From NCBI GenBank assembly GCA_949130495.1, contig OX422216.1, positions 101,687,967 to 101,751,966 on the forward strand: 64,000 nt of DNA. Direction: 5' to 3'. Below are positions 35,562 to 47,570 of this stretch, in pieces. Within the stretch, counting starts at the first letter, position 1; every line of letters starts with the position of its first letter. The stretch is from Sambucus nigra. Lineage: Eukaryota; Streptophyta; Magnoliopsida; Dipsacales; Adoxaceae. Under the pieces are notes generated by a model. The model did no database searches. It was not told where the DNA came from and saw nothing but the letters and a program-made list of their open reading frames with translations. The position numbers and the translations under genes were made by a program.

Positions 35562-38500
35562 ATGGGAGAGACTGATCGAATAGCTAATAGTTATGTTAAA
35601 GGCGTTCAAGAATTTATTAGCTGCACTTTTAAGAACATTAAAAATGAGAAGATTCCGTGTCCGTGCACCCATTGTATTAACGAAAAATATAAATCTTTAG
35701 AAGATGTTGAGTTACATTTAATAAAGTGGGGAATTTGTCAAGATTATAACAAATGGACATATCATGGTAAAAAATATGTACCTTATGTTCCCAAAGAATT
35801 ACCGATAACTGACCGCATAACAGATCACCAGTGAGTGGAAGTGCTAAATGATTCGCTAACACATCGTCCATTGATCGACCTAATTGACAATACTTATGAA
35901 GTCTTCCACGACTAAAATCACCAACCTATGGAGACAAATAATGTAGACAATGAAAAATTTGATACTGAACTACTAGGAGACCGAGAATATATAGGTTGAA
36001 AGTCAATGCGGCTAGACCGTTGTATAAAGATTGCTATGAACATCACTCGGTATTATATGTAATGATTGATTTGCATAATTTGAAGAGTCATTTTGGTTTG
36101 TCTGGGAATATTGTAACCGGAATTCTTAAGTGAGTTAAAAAAATTCTCCCAAAAGAGAACACATTACCAGACAATTATCATATCATGAAGAAGAGCTTGA
36201 AGGGTTTAGGATTGAAATACAAATCTATTAATGCATGCAAGTATGATTGCATATTGTACCGCAATGAACACGGAGATAATGATGAATGTCCAGTATGCGG
36301 TGAGCCTAGATATATCATTTGTGAGAAGGTAAATGACAAACCTGCAAAATATCAAAAGAGCTCGCAAGTCCCACAAAAGGTTTTAAAGTATTTCGCACTT
36401 GGGCCATGGTTAAAATGATTTTTTACTATACTGTGGATAGCGGAGGACATGGCATGCTCGATGCGAGGTGGGTGGGAATCTAATCATCATCCGGTTGATT
36501 CACTCGTCTAGAAAATTTCAAATGCACGACACCATGAATTTGCAAAGGAACTGCGCAACGTTCGTCTTGCAATCTCAATTGATGGGTTTAAACCCTTTCG
36601 ATAATTTAAGTACTAGTCAGAGTTATTGACCAGTTCTCATAACGCCTTTAAGTCTTCCTCCAACACTGTGCATGAGAAAGGAGTTCACATTATTATCTTT
36701 ATTGATACCCGGGCTGAAGGCTCCAAGCGATGATATTGATATATTCTCAACCCCATTAATCGAAGAACTTAAAGAGTTATGGGATAAAGGCATGACGACG
36801 TTCGACTCTCACAAGGGTGAAGAGTTCACACTTAAAGCAATGGTGACGTGGGCGATCCACGACGTTCCTGCTTATGGGACCTTATCCGGTTGTAATGTTC
36901 ATGGTTATTATGGATGTCCCATATGTGGGGAGGAAACTGAAGCCACTTGGCTACGACATAGTAGTAAGATGAGTTACACGGGTCATCGTAGATTTCTTCT
37001 GACAAGTCATCCTTTCAGGAATGACAAGTCTAACTTTTATCCTATTAGTCAAGAGTGGGATGGCACCTGCTCGACTTTTTGGTCAGCAGATCGAGGAGAA
37101 GGCGGTGGCTGCGACTACGAGGAATAGGTACGTAGGCAAACATCCCAAGATTGTAAACCTAAAGCATAAAGCAAGGGGAGATCCTAACTACCCTAGGGAA
37201 GCAAAACCATGGTCCAAGATATCAATATTTTTTTATTTTCCGTATTGGAAAGATCATTGTGTAAGGCATGTAATTGATGTGATGCACATAGAGAAGAATG
37301 TGCAGAACATCTGATAGGAACATGTCTGGGTGGATCTCATTTCGAAGATGGAGAGCGGGTCCGCCGAGATCTACAGGATATAAAGCTAAATAAGAAACCC
37401 TGGTTAAAAAATAATCCTATAACAGGAAGAATTTTTACGCCTCTAGATGCTTTCACTTTGACTAGTAGTGAGAAGAAGATCTTCTTAGACACGTTGTTCA
37501 ACTTGAAGACTCCAACGAGTTATTCTGGTAATTTACGTAGGGTAGTAAGCTACCAAGCAAATGACTTAAAATAGTGCAAGCCTCACGATTGGCATGTAAT
37601 CATCAAATTAATCCCTCTGTTATTTCAGCATCGCTTCTCTGAACACAAAGATCTCCGTCGCGTAATTATGCAAATCAGTTTGTGTTTTACCCTAGTTTGT
37701 GCAAAAGTGGTAAACATAAGACACATTAAAGCTGCAAAATCAACTTTAGCCAAGGCAATTTGTGTATTAGAAAAATATTTTCCTCCGTCGTTCTTTGATA
37801 TCAGCATTCACTTGCTTGTTCATTTATGCGATTAAGATTTATTATGTGGTACTATTAGGTATCGTTGGATGTATCCTTTTGAGCGCTTGATGAAAACCTT
37901 CAAAGATTACATAAAGAATACACGATATATTGGAGGGTCAGTTGCTGAAGAATACATAATTGTGGAATCATCGTTATATGCTAGGGAATATATGCCAAAA
38001 CAAGAGGTGAGGAGGTTCAATCCTCATGGAGGAGGAGTGATCGAGGAACCTAACGAGTTTGAGGACAAATTACCATTTGGGAACCCTAAAGAGGTGAAAC
38101 TCACAAATATACAATACGAGCAAGCAACTCGTTATGTCTTCGAATTGCAAGATGAAGTCGGAGAATGGAGAGAGTGAGTATCTATTGAATTTTTCTTCTT
38201 TGATTATATGTATTTTATATTTTATGATCTTAACTCTACAATTTACTCGTAGGAAGTACAAGAATGAAATTTCCCAAAATCAAAGGAGAAATTGCACGAC
38301 AATTGATTTTAGGGCATGAGTATCAAAAGAGGTAAATTTCACATCTTATGTGGGCGGTTATTTATTCGTGTGTGACTAAAACATGCTCTAATACAAATTC
38401 ATTAATAAATGCAGCTTCTAAATAGATGTGATGTAGTTTTCGTGCGAAAGAGTTTAAGAATTTTGGCACCAACGGTTTTGATTTCATTTCATATCCATAT

Positions 38501-38852
38501 GAGGAAAAACTTTTGACGCAAAATTGTGGAATATCAATTTCAGCCTTGACCACCTGTATCACTAGCAAAAGTGATAAAAATCTAAAGAATACGGTGCTAA
38601 CCTATTATGGAATAATCCAACAAATTCTAGAACTTGATTACTTAGCTTTCACAGAAACCGTATTCTATTGTGATTGGGTAAAGGTGGAGGATACTACGAA
38701 TGCTTGCAAAGTTGATACTGACTCCAAACTTATTATGGTAGATTTATCAAAGCTGAAGAGTAAAGATCGCATAGTCGACGAGCCTTTTATATGTGCCTTT
38801 CAGAACGTAAAGAAGGTATTTTACTAGAAGTGCATAAACGATGGCAATTGGT
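35562..38852 (+). pseudogene. CACTA TNP2-type transposase, first part, degenerate
   Basis: MGETDRIANSYVKGVQEFIS with PCPCTHCINEKY and KWTYHGKKYV is the transposase-associated zinc-binding domain (35562-35834). Transposase_21 (TNP2) segments follow at 36185-36418 (HGDNDECPVCGEPRYI), 36672-37130 (LIPGLKAPSDDIDIFSTPLI; VHGYYGCPICGEET) and 37200-37320 (KDHCVRHVIDVMHIEKNVQN). DUF4218 appears at 37869-38177 (YPFERLMKTFKDYIKNTRYI, GGSVAEEYI) and DUF4216 at about 38640-38830 (VFYCDWVKVEDTTNACKVD). Stops and frameshifts separate these segments. It is interrupted at 38852 by solo LTR 2; the end of the protein is at 54251. Confidence 0.85.
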
Positions 38853-39591
38853 TGTAACACCCCGTATTTTTATGACATTAAATAATTATGAGATTAATTA
38901 TTATTGTTGGATTAATTAAATAAAAAGGTGAGAAAATATATTTATTAATTAATCCAGATTAAAATGATTATTAACTAGCGTGCCAAGGGTAAATACTTAT
39001 TAATGAAAATTATTGAATATTACTGTGTGGGTATGTAATATGGAATTATGAAATTTTTATAAATTGTCGGATTGTGAAATATGACAGTTTGGTATTTCTA
39101 AGTCAGGACGCGCGTGTGAGTTGTGTCGGGACTAATTTAATGGATTAAAGAAGTAAATTATTTTTAAGTAGGTTGTATGGTAATTTCGAGTGTCCCATTG
39201 AGTTCGAAAGAGTCGAAATAGTCAGAAAACTCTATCCGAGTATTTTATTTGGACTCCATAATGTTTTTAGGCCTAACCGACACCCCGTAGGGATATTTTT
39301 GTCCTTTGAATTTTTGAAAAAATATTATGGACGAAAATTAGGAAAATAAATATGGATGTTCGTGGGTTAGAGGGGAGTTATCAGTTCTAAACCTACGAGA
39401 AAGAAAAGAGAGAGGCACAGAGGGAGGAAGAAGGAGCCATAGGTGTTCTTGGTGCCTAACTCAAGAACTCACACAAAAAATCTCACCAAAGCATAGATCG
39501 GGAGACGAGGAACGGAGCTATACCAACATCACTAGCGAATCAGACCTTCGAAATTGAGCAAGTGTTTAATCCTTGCGAAATTGTAGCAACA

Positions 39592-41135
39592 TGATTAGGC
39601 ATAAATTCTTCCTAATTTATCCCTTGATTTAGTTACTTATAGCACCTCGAACAACGTAATTGAGTTGGATTTATCTCATAATCGTGCTACTGACTGATCC
39701 TAATGAGTACACCGAGTTTCTGGTATTTTGCAGTGATTTTACAGGTATTTGATGTCAAGAAACGGAAGAAAGAAATCGAAAGAATCAAGAAAGAAAGAAG
39801 GAAAAATCAAAAGGGCAAAAGTGGAATTTCCACCCTGAATTCAGATGAGGTACCTAAAGAGAAGTTGAAGACATCTCATTTATGAGTACATAGGAAGAAA
39901 CGGAACCTCAATCGGAATCCCGAAACAAAAGTTATGAGCAGTCAAAGTTGAGCCAAAAAGTCAAATAGACGGACCGGTCCGCTTTGCCAAACTCCAGAAG
40001 GCCCCGGACCACAAGCAAACCGAAGAAGGCAAAATAAAAAGGAACCGCTCCACCCCAAAATAAAAGAACCGCTCCGCTTTGGAGGCAGACCGGTTCGCCT
40101 AAGGCCCGGACCGGTCCGGGCTTCGAGATTTGCAAATCCTATCTCTTCCTAAAAAGACTCCTAGTGCAGCTGAACTCCGAAATTGTTGTAGGGTATAAAA
40201 ACCCGATTTATTATTGTTATTGAAATGGAGAATTAGTAGGATTTTTCCTCTCCTTTTCTAGAAACCCTAGTTTAGCTAACAATTGCAGTTTTAATTCAAA
40301 GGTTGAAGATTTATTCAGTGATTTTTGTGAGTACCAGTTTCATTCATTTGTTACACTTATTGCTTGGGTAATTTTAGTAAGTATTTCTTATTTCTAATTC
40401 TTTTCTACATCTAATTACCATTTCCTTTGATTAATTATGAATTCCTGTACATCAATCATTGTTTTCATTAAATTCAACATGTTAGGCTAGATTTGCCAAG
40501 GCCGGGGTACATGAACCCAGCGTGATGTGTTAGCGTGTGTGTATAAAATTAATCCGATGAATTTAGTGATTGATTATGATCATATTGTGTAGTTACACAA
40601 TAATTGTAGATCTTTATATCTCGTTTGCCTCTGGGTACTCGTGATGATTTAGAGTGCAATTTGAGTGTCACTATCGCGATATTGATTTACTCATCCTCAG
40701 ATTAGGTATGACGCGGGCTTGAACCTCGTATACATAATGCTTGGGAGTACTAAATTCCGGGTCAGATCAATCAGATAAATTTATGATTAATATTATCACT
40801 GAGCATATAGTTGCATTTAAACAAAAAGTTTCTCATCATTTAAACAAAAAGTTTCAAATCATCATTCATTCTTAATTTCGGTAGATTAGTATAGTTGCAT
40901 TTTTTTATAATTTCATATTTGCATTTAGTTATAATCATTCCCAAAATCAAATCAATTTTTCCTTTTCTTTTTAGAGTCAAAGTTAGGGTCTCTCCGTCTC
41001 TTCCCATCGTCACAACTCTGTTGTCCTTTTTCCCTGAGGATCGATACCCGACTTACTGGGATTATTACTTGAGCGACATGATTGCACTTGAGCATATAGT
41101 GAACGCATTTCTGAGACACGTTTTCAGTCGCGTCA
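39592..41135 (+). repeat. Athila 5' LTR, 1544 bp
   Basis: Starts TGATTAGGCATAAATTC and ends CAGTCGCGTCA. TATA box TATAAAA at 40194-40200. Upstream of it, 39969-40120 holds GGACCGGTCCG-type palindromes. Compared with the 3' LTR it lacks two palindromic units (one of 21 bp near 39981, one of about 16 bp near 40049) and differs at about 40800-40840, where ATTTAAACAAAAAGTTT is duplicated. Confidence 0.93.
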
Positions 41136-41141
41136 AGTTTT

Positions 41142-41160
41142 TGGCGCCGTTGCCGGGGAA
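41142..41160 (+). other. Primer-binding site
   Basis: TGGCGCCGTTGCCGGGGAA, six bases after the LTR end. This is the PBS type of Athila-group elements, attributed to tRNA-Asp as I recall it. Confidence 0.8.
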
Positions 41161-41506
41161 CTAGGTAGACTTAGGATTAGATCGAGTCAATCCAAAGCTT
41201 TGACTAAAAATCTCCAAAAATCCAAAAAACATATAATTTTTTTTTCAAAAAGCACAAAAAGATTCACCACCATCTCTCACAAGCTTTTAATGCAAAATCC
41301 CACTCCTCATAATACTCCAACCAGCATTCACAAAAATCCAATAGTTGAGTATAACCCAGATAGTCCCCACACTCCAAACGCCCCACAATTCTGGATCCCG
41401 CCTCCCACACCTTCACACTCAATCTCCAATAACACTCCGCTTTCCTTCTTAGGACACACGTCCGAGCACTCCCAGTGAGAGCACCGAGTCGTTAAGTGAG
41501 AGAGAG
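41161..41506 (+). other. Athila untranslated leader
   Basis: Non-coding between PBS and gag; rich in A and C, with (AC)CCCACACTCC-like stretches. Likely the packaging region; nothing specific identified. Confidence 0.4.
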
Positions 41507-42785
41507 ATGTCGCAACACAGTAATGCACCCACCGGTGAGGAAGAGCCCCCATACCGCCCGCTGAGAGAATTTCTATATCTCGAGCGCACTGTCACTCCGG
41601 GATGCATTATACTCCCGTATAATGCCGGGCAATTTCATTTCAAAAAATGGAATGATCCAGATGCTACCACATTACCACGGTATGGATTCTGAAAAGCCAT
41701 ACCTCCATATTAGGGAATTTGAGGATGTGTGCGATACGCTCAATGATCAAACTTGCACCCAAGAGGTGATCCGCCTCAAACTCTTCCCTTTCTCGCTCAA
41801 AGATAAAGCTAAGACCTGGCTATGGTCTTTACCTCCGAGCTCGATTCCATCTTGGAATGAGTTACAATCGAGATTTCTCAAGAAATTCTTCCCGCCACAT
41901 CGAACAATTTCCATAAAGGCTCAAATTCAATCGTTCAGACAATCTGAAAATGAGTCATTTCATCGATGTCATGAGCGTTTCAATGAGTTAGTTACTTCAT
42001 GCCCCCATCACGGATTTGATGCAGCGCAAATCATCTCCTTTCTCTATAATGGGTTGAATCTCAATTCTAAGCAACTTGTTGAAACCATGGGAAGTGGTCC
42101 CTTTGTCGACTTAGACGCCCAAGATGCGGAGCTTCATTTGAGGTATGTCGCCGAGACTACCCAATCCTGGGATACCTCCGACCCTAATGCTCAAAGTCAA
42201 AATCGTCAAGTGACCACCACTCCGTCAGCGTCCGACCTATATCATGTAGAAAAGAATTCTATAGCAGACAGTCGGATTGATATACTTGAGAAAGAGATGT
42301 GAGACCTACGAAGGATATATGGGAGAGGATTAACTGGATCCATACCGAACCCCGTCGAGAAGGTGTGTGCTATTTGTGAGGCGGGCCATTCAACTGAGGA
42401 ATGTCTGACGATACCCGCCTACAAAGTAATGCTTCAGGAGCAAGTTAGTGGTATAGGAGGATTTAAGGGTAATTTCGGTGCCCCGCACGGGAATTCCTAC
42501 AACCCTTCATGGAAAAATCATCCCCGTTTTAGCTATGGGCAACAACATGCCGCAATGAACCCTCCTTCGCATGTTGCCCCTCCTCCACCACAACATTTTC
42601 AACAAGCTCCACACATGCAAGGACATGTGCAAGAACGACCACCACAAGGAAATTATATCCCGCCACAGCGGAGAACTCTCGAGGATACCATGAATTAATT
42701 CATCGCAAGCCAGACCGCAACCAATGCCAAATATGATCGTCTGATTGGCAACATAAATGCGAATCTGACAAAAATACAATCCTCA
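41507..42785 (+). pseudogene. Athila gag
   Basis: Begins MSQHSNAPTGEEEPPYRPLR in one frame and continues in the next after a run of six A at 41640-41646: FHFK | NGMIQMLPHYHGMDSEKPYL. The Retrotrans_gag core follows: LKLFPFSLKDKAKTWLWSLP, IPSWNELQSRFLKKFFPPHR, ESFHRCHERFNELVTSCPHH, IISFLYNGLN. A zinc knuckle CAICEAGHSTEEC (C-X2-C-X3-H-X4-C) is at 42366-42404, followed by a Q/P/H-rich tail. Defects: +1 frameshift in the A run, TGA at 42300 (CGA to TGA) and TAA at 42696 (CAA to TAA). Capsid/nucleocapsid protein of the element; cannot be made intact. Confidence 0.88.
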
Positions 42786-43763
42786 TTGAGTGTTCAAGAG
42801 AAGGGCAAGTTTCCTGCCCAAGGCCAAAGACCTCCCCAAGATCAAACTAGTGTTAGCTCCACCTCCACTGAACATCAGGAGCAATGTCAAGCTGTGACCA
42901 CTCTTCGTAGTGGGAGAGTCGTTGATTTATCACCTCCCCCACGCGACACAACGAAAGACAAGGAGATTTCGCCCGGCACGAAAGAGGCCGAAGATGTCCC
43001 ATTGAATGAGAGTGACCAATAAGATGCTAGTAAGCCAGAGGTAGTAGTGAAACCGCCCTCCGCGGCACCGTTTCCTCAAAGGTTGATTCCCTCCCATAGA
43101 GGAAACCCACGTGAAGACGTGCTAGAAGTGCTAAAGCAGGTCAAGCTGAATTTACCTTTTCTTGATGCCATTAAGCAAATTCCATCTTATGGCAAAGTCA
43201 TCAAAGATTTGTTGACAGTAAAGAGGAAGATGAAGGTAAAGAATAACGTCTTTCTAGGCCAGAATGTGAGCTCCATTCTACTAAATGATCTCCCGCCTAA
43301 ATTCAAAGATCCCGGTGCACCCACCATATCCTGCATCATTGGAGAGAATAAAATCGAAAAAGCCTTACTTGACTTGGGAGCAAGCGTTAATATCCGCCCT
43401 TACTCCATCTATAGGCAACTAGACTTGGGCGACCTCAAGCCCACAAAGGTCACTCTCCAATTAGCGGATCGAACAATGAAGATTCCACGAGGCATAGTCA
43501 AGGACGTGATCGTCCAAGTTGACACTTTCTACTTCCGGGTAGACTTTGTCATTTGGGACACGGAGCCCTACTTCAACTCAAGTAACCATGTTCCCATCAT
43601 CCTTGGGCATCCATTCTTAGCTACGGCTAACGCAATCATAAATAATAGGAATGGGCGAATGCAACTCACATTTGGGAACATGACCTTGGAAACCAACAAT
43701 CTTCCACATAGCCCAAAATGCAGGGGAGGAAGATGGTCTTCACTCGGTGAGCCTCATAGATGA
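42786..43763 (+). pseudogene. Athila protease region
   Basis: Same frame as gag. After a hydrophilic linker (to the TAA at 43020) comes LEVLKQVKLNLPFLDAIKQI with PSYGKVIKDLLT, a conserved Athila segment, then the retroviral-type aspartic protease: KALLDLGASVNIRPYSIY (active site D-L-G, normal for this clade), LQLADRTMKIPRGIVKDVIV (flap) and IILGHPFLATANAIIN. The protease block itself is open. The frame ends near 43763 and a different phase (43747-44046) continues, so there is a frameshift before the RT. Confidence 0.85.
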
Positions 43764-45588
43764 GATAGTAGAGGAGTACTTTGAGGAGAATTACTGTGGC
43801 GACGCTTTAGAGTCCTGTTTAGCGGTGAGATACGAGAGTGAGGGGACGTACACCGACTTCGTGAGGGAGGTTGGAGAGTTGAGAGAGCTACTCATTGAGA
43901 GTGCGTCGGACGAGGACGTGAGAGAGGTTAATTGGGTTTTTAGATTCGAGGAATTACCTCCGAGGGATACACACATGGTTCCCTCCAGTGAAACATTTCC
44001 AACCCTCGAATTAAAGAAACTCCCCTCCCATATTAAATATGCCTAGCTAGGAGAGGATGAGACATTTCCTGTTGTTATCTCCTCTAGCCTAGATGAAGGG
44101 CAGGAGGGTAAATTATTAAAAATTCTGAGGAAGCACCAAAGTGCTTTTGGTTGGTGCATTGCTGATTTGAAGGGGATAAGTCCTTTAATTTGCACTCATA
44201 AGATCCATCTCGAAGAGGATGTCAAACCCTCTAGAGAAATGCAAAAAAGACTGAATCCCAACATGAAAGAAGTTGTGAGAACCGAAATTATCAAATTGTT
44301 GGATGCCGGGATCATTTACCCAATTTCGGATAGCAAGTGGGTAAGCCCTATTCAAGTCGTCCTGAAGAAGTCGGGTATGACTGTGATTGAGAATACCAAG
44401 GGAGAGTTAGTTCCCCAACGTACCACCACCGGGTGGCGCGTTTGCATTGAGTACCGAAAACTTAATGCGGGAACTAGGAAAGACCATTTTCCCTTGCCAT
44501 TTATTGATCAAATGCTTGAAAGAGTGGCGGGCCACCCTTACTATTGCTTCCTTGATGGTTATTCCGGATATAACCAAATTGAGGTAGATGTACTTGACTA
44601 GGAGAAGACGACCTTCACTTGCCCTTTTGGTGCGTTTGCCTACAAACGTATGCCATTTGGCTTGTGTAATGCACCCGCGACCTTTCAAAGGTGCATGTTG
44701 AGCTTATTTAGCGACTTGATCGAGAGAGGACTCGAAGTGTTCATGGATGACTTCAGCGTTTTTGGCACCTCTTTCGATCATTGTTTAGAAAAGCTGGAAA
44801 AAGTACTTACCCGATGTGTGGAAAAGAACTTAGTGCTGAATTGGGAGAAGTGCCATTTCATGGTCACCGAGGGAATAGTTCTTGGCCACATAGTATCATC
44901 CAAATGAATAGAGGTTGATAGGGCAAAGATAGATGTCATAGCTGATCTTACCCCACCAAAATCGCTGAAGGACGTGCGCTCATTCTTGGGCCACACGGGG
45001 TTTTATCGAAGGTTCATTAAGGACTTTAGCGCCATCGCTAGGCCCTTAAGCAACCTACTCATGAAGGACAGCCCATTCGAGTGGACGGAAGCATGCCAAA
45101 GCTCTTTTGAAAAATTAAAAAACATGCTTGTGTCCGCTCCCATCATGCAAGTTCCGAATTTGTCCTTACCATTCGAACTTATGTGTGATGCAAGCGATTA
45201 TGCGACCGGGGCTATTTTGGGACAACGAAAAGATAAGCAAGCTCATGTCATCTACTACGCTAGTCGGACTCTTACCGGACCTCAACTCAACTACTCTACC
45301 ACGGAGAAGGAGTTGCTAGCGGTAGTCTTTTCCCTTGATAAATTCCGGTCATATCTCATTGGTTCTCCTATTACTGTCTTCACCGACCACGCGACTTTGA
45401 AATACCTACTTGCAAAGAAAGATGCCAAGCCGCGCCTCATAAGGTGGATCCTACTCCTACAAGAGTTCAATCTCTCCATAAAAGATAAGAAAGGAGTAGA
45501 AAACGTCATTGCCGACCATTTATCTCGGCTTTCGTCCGATGTACCTATTGATCCCATACCCATAGACGAATACTTTCTGAATGAGTAA
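43747..45588 (+). pseudogene. Athila reverse transcriptase and RNase H
   Basis: One phase throughout. YPISDSKWVSPIQVVLKKSG, TTTGWRVCIEYRKLN, DHFPLPFIDQMLERVAGH and CFLDGYSGYNQIEV precede a TAG (44599; normally CAG of DQEKTTF). Then FAYKRMPFGLCNAPATFQRC and the catalytic VFMDDFSVFGTSFD, and a TGA at 44905 in [12 protein letters not shown]. After it [20 protein letters not shown] leads to RNase H with all carboxylates: [48 protein letters not shown], ending [13 protein letters not shown] at 44044, 44599 (TAG), 44905 (TGA) and 45586 are the breaks; protein motifs are otherwise well kept. Confidence 0.9.
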
Positions 45589-46907
45589 CTTTTTGCTACG
45601 TCTTCGTATCCCTGGTTTGCGGATATAGTAAACTATATTGTCACGGGAGCCGTCCGTCCCGATTGGACACCGCAAGATAAGAAGAGGTTTATTACTTGGT
45701 CGCGCATGTTCTTCTATGATGATCCATTCCTTTTTAAATATTGCGCCGACCAAATCATCCGACGATGTGTACCGGATGACGAAATCCCGAAAGTCATCCA
45801 GTTTTGTCATTCGGAAGCTTGTGGAGGCCACTTTTCAACGAAAAAGACGTCCGCAAAGATTCTGCAATGCGGCCTATATTGGCCGACAATCTTCCAGGAT
45901 GTGAACTATGCTTGCAAATCATGCAATAGGTGCCAACGAATGGGAGCCATTACTCGACGAGACATGATGCCTCTTACCCCTATACTCATCATTGAGATAT
46001 TCGACTGTTGGGGTATTGACTTCATGGGACCCTTCCCCCGTCCTTTGGTTTCCTATACATCCTTGTCGCGGTAGACTACGTTTCTAAATGGGTGGAAGCT
46101 ATAGCTACCAAGACTAATGACAACAAAGTGGTGATAAAGTTCCTGCAGGAACACATACTTTCCTGCTTCGGTGCACCGAAAGCAATAATTAGCGATAATG
46201 GCACCCACTTTTGCAATAGGCCATTCGCGAAGCTCATGAGAAAGTATGGTGTCGTTCACAAGGTGGGAACGACTTATTATCCACAAACGAATGGGCAGGC
46301 CGAACTCGCGAATCGAGAAATCAAGAATATTCTCGAAAAGACCGTCAATCCTACCCGGAATGATTGGTCACTTAGGTTGAACGATTCGCTATGGGCCTAT
46401 CGTATCGCATTTAAGAATCAACTCGGCATGTCCTCTTTCCGCTTTGTATATGGCAAACCTTGCCATCTTCCCGTTGAGCTCAAACACAAAGCGTATTAGG
46501 CGATTAAGCAATTGAATTATGCCATGGACAAGGCCGGTGAAGCCCGCAAGCTTCAATTGAATGAGTTAGAAGAACTACGCAATGATGCGTATGAGAATGC
46601 CAAAATTTCGAAAGAGAGGATGAAACCCGCTCATGATAGCATCATTCGACGAAAAGAGTTTCTCCGCGGGCAAAAAGTTCTCCTCTACAATTCTCGACTT
46701 CACCTCTTTCCGGGCAAATTGCGGTCACGATGGTCTGGCCTGTTCGTTGTGAAGAATGTTTTCCCCCATGGAGTTGTTGAATTGGATGATTTAAAAGGGG
46801 AAAATACATTCAAAGTGAATGGACAACGCCTAAAGCCATATCTAAAGGCGTGTGCAGAAGAAGTTGACACCGTCTGGTTGTCGGACCCCATTTACGGGGT
46901 TGAGTGA
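45589..46907 (+). pseudogene. Athila integrase
   Basis: Continues the RT frame after the TAA at 45586 (QLFAT expected). Zinc-binding HHCC part: FCHSEACGGHFSTKKTSAKI ... YACKSCNRCQRMG. Core: [10 protein letters not shown] (first Asp), then a frameshift in a CCCCC run near 46037, [26 protein letters not shown] (second Asp), [20 protein letters not shown] (Glu). A TAG at 46497 (TGG expected: AYWAIK) precedes [20 protein letters not shown] and the C-terminal region [20 protein letters not shown] ... GQRLKPYL. Full domain set, two breaks. Confidence 0.9.
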
Positions 46908-47157
46908 GCTGTTGCAGCAAGGTCGTCGCATCCCCGACGCGTATGGGGTGAGAATTGTGTGTGTTGAGAGTCGTTAGGACTAGGTTCAATCGGGAAAAGC
47001 ATCCGTGTGTTTTGGGAATTTTGAGTCAAAGGGTGTTGACCAGTGAAATCGAGAGGGTTTTTAGTCCAATTGGATAGAGAGTATATCGGGAAAGTGAAAT
47101 TTTTTGAAGACGAGAGCTCGAAATCAAGTTAGGAGAATTCCAGCTCCAAAGCCCTGG

Positions 47158-47298
47158 GGCGGACCGGTTCCTTTTTAAGGCGGATCGGTACGACCCCGGA
47201 TCGGTTCCTTTTATTTTAAAAGGAACCGGTCCGCCTGACGAAGTGTTGAAAAGTCAAAGGCCCGGATCGGTCCGACCCTACCCCGGACCGGTCCGCCT
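47158..47298 (+). promoter_or_regulatory. Internal palindrome cluster before the third Athila ORF
   Basis: Within 140 bp: GGCGGACCGGTTCC, GCGGATCGGTACG, CCGGATCGGTTCC, GGAACCGGTCCGCC, CCCGGATCGGTCCGACC and CCCCGGACCGGTCCGCC. The same words form the cluster upstream of the LTR TATA box (39969-40120; 50861-51050). Confidence 0.8.
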
Positions 47299-47469
47299 TC
47301 TGCAGATCTGTCTTCTCCTCTTCCCAAGATTCACCCCCTTTCCCCCCAATCCCATTCATTCCCTCCAATCCGTTTTCCCTCTTCCCAACCCCAACCTTTC
47401 CCTCCCAAATCCATCCCCTTTTCCCTCCAAACCCCTTCCCTCCAAAACCAACCCCTCAGCCCTTTCCAC

Positions 47470-47477
47470 TATAAATA
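47470..47477 (+). promoter_or_regulatory. TATA box before the third Athila ORF
   Basis: CCACTATAAATACACCCCC, followed by a CT-rich leader with TCTCTTCTTCCTCTC and the ORF start ATG at 47571, about 100 bp downstream. The composition (C/T-rich 47310-47560) is that of a plant 5' UTR. Confidence 0.6.
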
Positions 47478-47570
47478 CACCCCCAAACCCTCCCCTTCTC
47501 CTCACACCTTCAAACCAAATACTCTCTTCTTCCTCTCTAGTGTTTCAAGCAATAAATCCCTACTGTTTCT

